From contig JAFGIH010000710.1 of the NCBI GenBank assembly GCA_016929985.1, positions 1 to 5,459 of the forward strand: a stretch of 5,459 nt of DNA, read 5' to 3'. Source of the DNA: Thermoleophilia bacterium. GTDB lineage: Bacteria > Actinomycetota > Thermoleophilia > RBG-16-64-13. The position numbers were made by a program, and so were the translations under genes. The notes below the pieces were generated by a model. That model saw only the letters and a program-made list of their open reading frames with translations, was not told the DNA's origin and searched no databases. Positions 4,021 through 5,459 of this stretch are shown here, in pieces (positions within the stretch are counted from its first letter, which is position 1; each line of letters starts with the position of its first letter).

Positions 4021-5459
4021 ATGCCCCAGGCGCCTGAAGTCACCATCAGCGAGCCCACCGCGGCTCTCACCGACAGGTACGGGGGCCCCGCGCCCGCGGA
4101 GGTACTGGCGCGTCTCCAAGAACCTGACATGGCCGGCGTCAAGGCCGTCGTCTCGTGGCGCGGCGTGGTCGTGAACGGGGAGGTCTGCCTGGTCGACCTG
4201 GCCCTGCGCTACATCAAGCTCATCCAAGAGGAATCCTGCGGCCGCTGCGGACCATGCCGCATCGGGGTGGACGTCATGCGCGAGCTTCTGGAGAAGCTGG
4301 CCGCGGGCGACGTGGGCGAAGGCGGCGCCGAGGATCTGGTGGCGAAGATCCGCTACATTGCCGAGTCCATCGAAGACTCCGCGTGGTGCGGCATCGCCAA
4401 CACCATCCGTGATCCTATCCTGGCCATCCTCGACCTGGGCGCCGAGCACTTCGCGGCTCATGCCGCCGGTCTGACCTGTGAACCTGCGACCACTCACGGC
4501 TGGGTGGCAGCTCCCTGCCGCGCCAGCTGCCCGTCGAACGTGGACTGCGCCTCCTACATCTTCCAGGCGTTGGAGGAGCACCCCCACCTGGGCACCACCA
4601 TCGTCAAGCGCGACAACCCACTGCCGGCCATCATCGGGCGCACCTGCCCGCATCCCTGCGAGACCAACTGCACTCTGGCCCAGGTCGGCCAGCCCATCGC
4701 CATCAACAACATCAAGCGCTGGTGCGCCGACCGAGCCGAGGGCCTGGCCGACGACCAGTGCGCCTCGGGCTGCCTCACCGACCCGGTGGCCGGAGCTACG
4801 CCTGAAGTGATCGAGGCCGCAGGCGGGGCGAAGCTCATCGCCGGCGGCCCCCATGAAGTCAGCGAGCTCACCACGGTCCAGCTCAGCCAGCGCCCCGTGG
4901 AAGTGACCTGCCGCCTGGACGACAAGCAGGCGGCCTGTGGCAAGAAGGTGGCCGTCATCGGCGCCGGCCCAGCCGGGCTCACCGCCGGTTACTTCCTGGC
5001 TCGCCGCGGCTACCGCCCCACCATCTTCGAAGACCTGCCCGTACCGGGTGGCATGGTGCATGTGGGCATCCCCGAATACCGCCTGCCCCGTCACGTGATC
5101 CACCGTGAGGCCGAACTCATCGAGCAAGAAGGCGCCGAGATCCGCTACAACACCCGCGTGGGGCGCGACATCTCCTGGGACGACCTGCAAAATGAGTTCG
5201 ACGCCACGTTCGTCAGCATCGGCGCCCATCTGGGCCGTCCGCTCGGCATCCCCGGCGAAGATCTTCCCGGAGCCATGGACGCCATCGACTTCCTGCGGCG
5301 GGTGGCCCTCCACCAGCCGGTGGAGATCGGCGACGACGTGTTGGTGCTCGGTGGGGGCAACTCGGCCATGGACGCGGCCCGCACCGCGGTGCGCCTGGGG
5401 GCCAAGAACGTGCAGGTGGTCTACCGCCGCACCAAGAACGAGATGCCGGCCAACGCCTG
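4021..5459 (+). CDS. NADPH-linked Fe-S flavoprotein, NuoF-N3 module fused to GltD-like module (SfrB-like), 3' end outside window
   Basis: The frame stays open for 479 codons to the right edge. ATG 4021 follows GAGGAGG (4004-4010). Residues about 60-140 are a NuoF-type 4Fe-4S module: SCGRCGPCRIG gives Cys73, 76 and 79, and AWCGIA gives Cys123. Residues about 160-236 are Fer4_20: C166, C170 and C176, then GRTCPHPCETNC with C209, C213 and C217, then NNIKRWCAD. Residues from 308 are the FAD/NADPH oxidoreductase: GAGPAG 314-319, PGGM 342-345, the GltD-type GIPEYRLP 349-356, GGGNSAMD 444-451 and YRR 468-470, the last typical of NADP(H) binding. This architecture occurs in SfrB of the Geobacter SfrAB complex and in NADPH subunits beside formate dehydrogenase or hydrogenase-like proteins. 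The NuoF FMN/SLBB part is absent. It likely moves electrons between NADPH and a molybdopterin or Fe-S partner encoded downstream; the partner is not visible. Residues about 240-306 form an unusual Cys-containing insertion. Confidence 0.85.
   Translation, partial: MPQAPEVTISEPTAALTDRYGGPAPAEVLARLQEPDMAGVKAVVSWRGVVVNGEVCLVDLALRYIKLIQEESCGRCGPCRIGVDVMRELLEKLAAGDVGEGGAEDLVAKIRYIAESIEDSAWCGIANTIRDPILAILDLGAEHFAAHAAGLTCEPATTHGWVAAPCRASCPSNVDCASYIFQALEEHPHLGTTIVKRDNPLPAIIGRTCPHPCETNCTLAQVGQPIAINNIKRWCADRAEGLADDQCASGCLTDPVAGATPEVIEAAGGAKLIAGGPHEVSELTTVQLSQRPVEVTCRLDDKQAACGKKVAVIGAGPAGLTAGYFLARRGYRPTIFEDLPVPGGMVHVGIPEYRLPRHVIHREAELIEQEGAEIRYNTRVGRDISWDDLQNEFDATFVSIGAHLGRPLGIPGEDLPGAMDAIDFLRRVALHQPVEIGDDVLVLGGGNSAMDAARTAVRLGAKNVQVVYRRTKNEMPANA

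Noticed and set aside
3997..5313. 438-residue open frame on the minus strand
   Set aside because: It lies antisense to the flavoprotein gene. The plus strand shows conserved Fe-S, FAD and NADPH motifs and a ribosome site, while the minus translation has no recognisable motif. Long antisense frames are common in GC-rich genes.

Overview
The window is GC-rich bacterial chromosomal DNA, densely packed with genes and with no sign of mobile DNA. No rRNA, tRNA, CRISPR array or transposase is visible. The gene set is a B12-type radical SAM protein, a SigA/RpoD-type sigma factor, a glycine-rich RRM protein, a short FMN nitroreductase, a CwlO/RipA-style NlpC/P60 cell-wall hydrolase and an NADPH-linked Fe-S flavoprotein. 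This suggests a GC-rich anaerobe or facultative anaerobe, possibly of an anaerobic Actinomycetota-like or Chloroflexota-like lineage. That placement is inference; no marker here fixes the taxon.

Layout: (i) 3-395 (+) is the 3' end of a radical SAM gene, convergent with the sigma gene and separated from it by only 23 bp. (ii) 419-1501 (-) encodes a complete 360-residue sigma-70 family factor. (iii) A perfect hairpin at 1561-1588 separates it from an upstream minus-strand gene, 1614-1967, for a 117-residue RRM RNA-binding protein with a Gly-rich tail. That gene starts at GTG behind a good Shine-Dalgarno and has a long structured leader with an extended -10 promoter. (iv) 2109-2621 (-) encodes a nitroreductase. 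(v) Divergent from it, 2806-3878 (+) encodes a secreted coiled-coil NlpC/P60 endopeptidase, broken by an apparent one-base deletion near 3241-3248. (vi) 4021-5459 (+) is the start of a large open frame that runs off the window. It fuses a NuoF-type 4Fe-4S (N3) module to a GltD-type Fer4_20 plus FAD/NADPH module, resembling the beta subunit of SfrAB-type or formate-dehydrogenase-linked NADPH oxidoreductases. A promoter-like palindrome and a two-tier hairpin precede it.

The genes do not form one pathway. The minus-strand block is regulatory and housekeeping (sigma factor, RNA-binding protein, nitroreductase). The plus-strand block moves from envelope remodelling to redox metabolism, and the last gene probably starts an operon whose catalytic partner lies beyond the right edge. 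The most interesting signals are the architecture and Cys-rich insertion of the flavoprotein, its leader RNA, the leader of the RRM gene, and lineage-specific changes in otherwise conserved parts of the sigma factor. I found no convincing previously undescribed multi-gene system.
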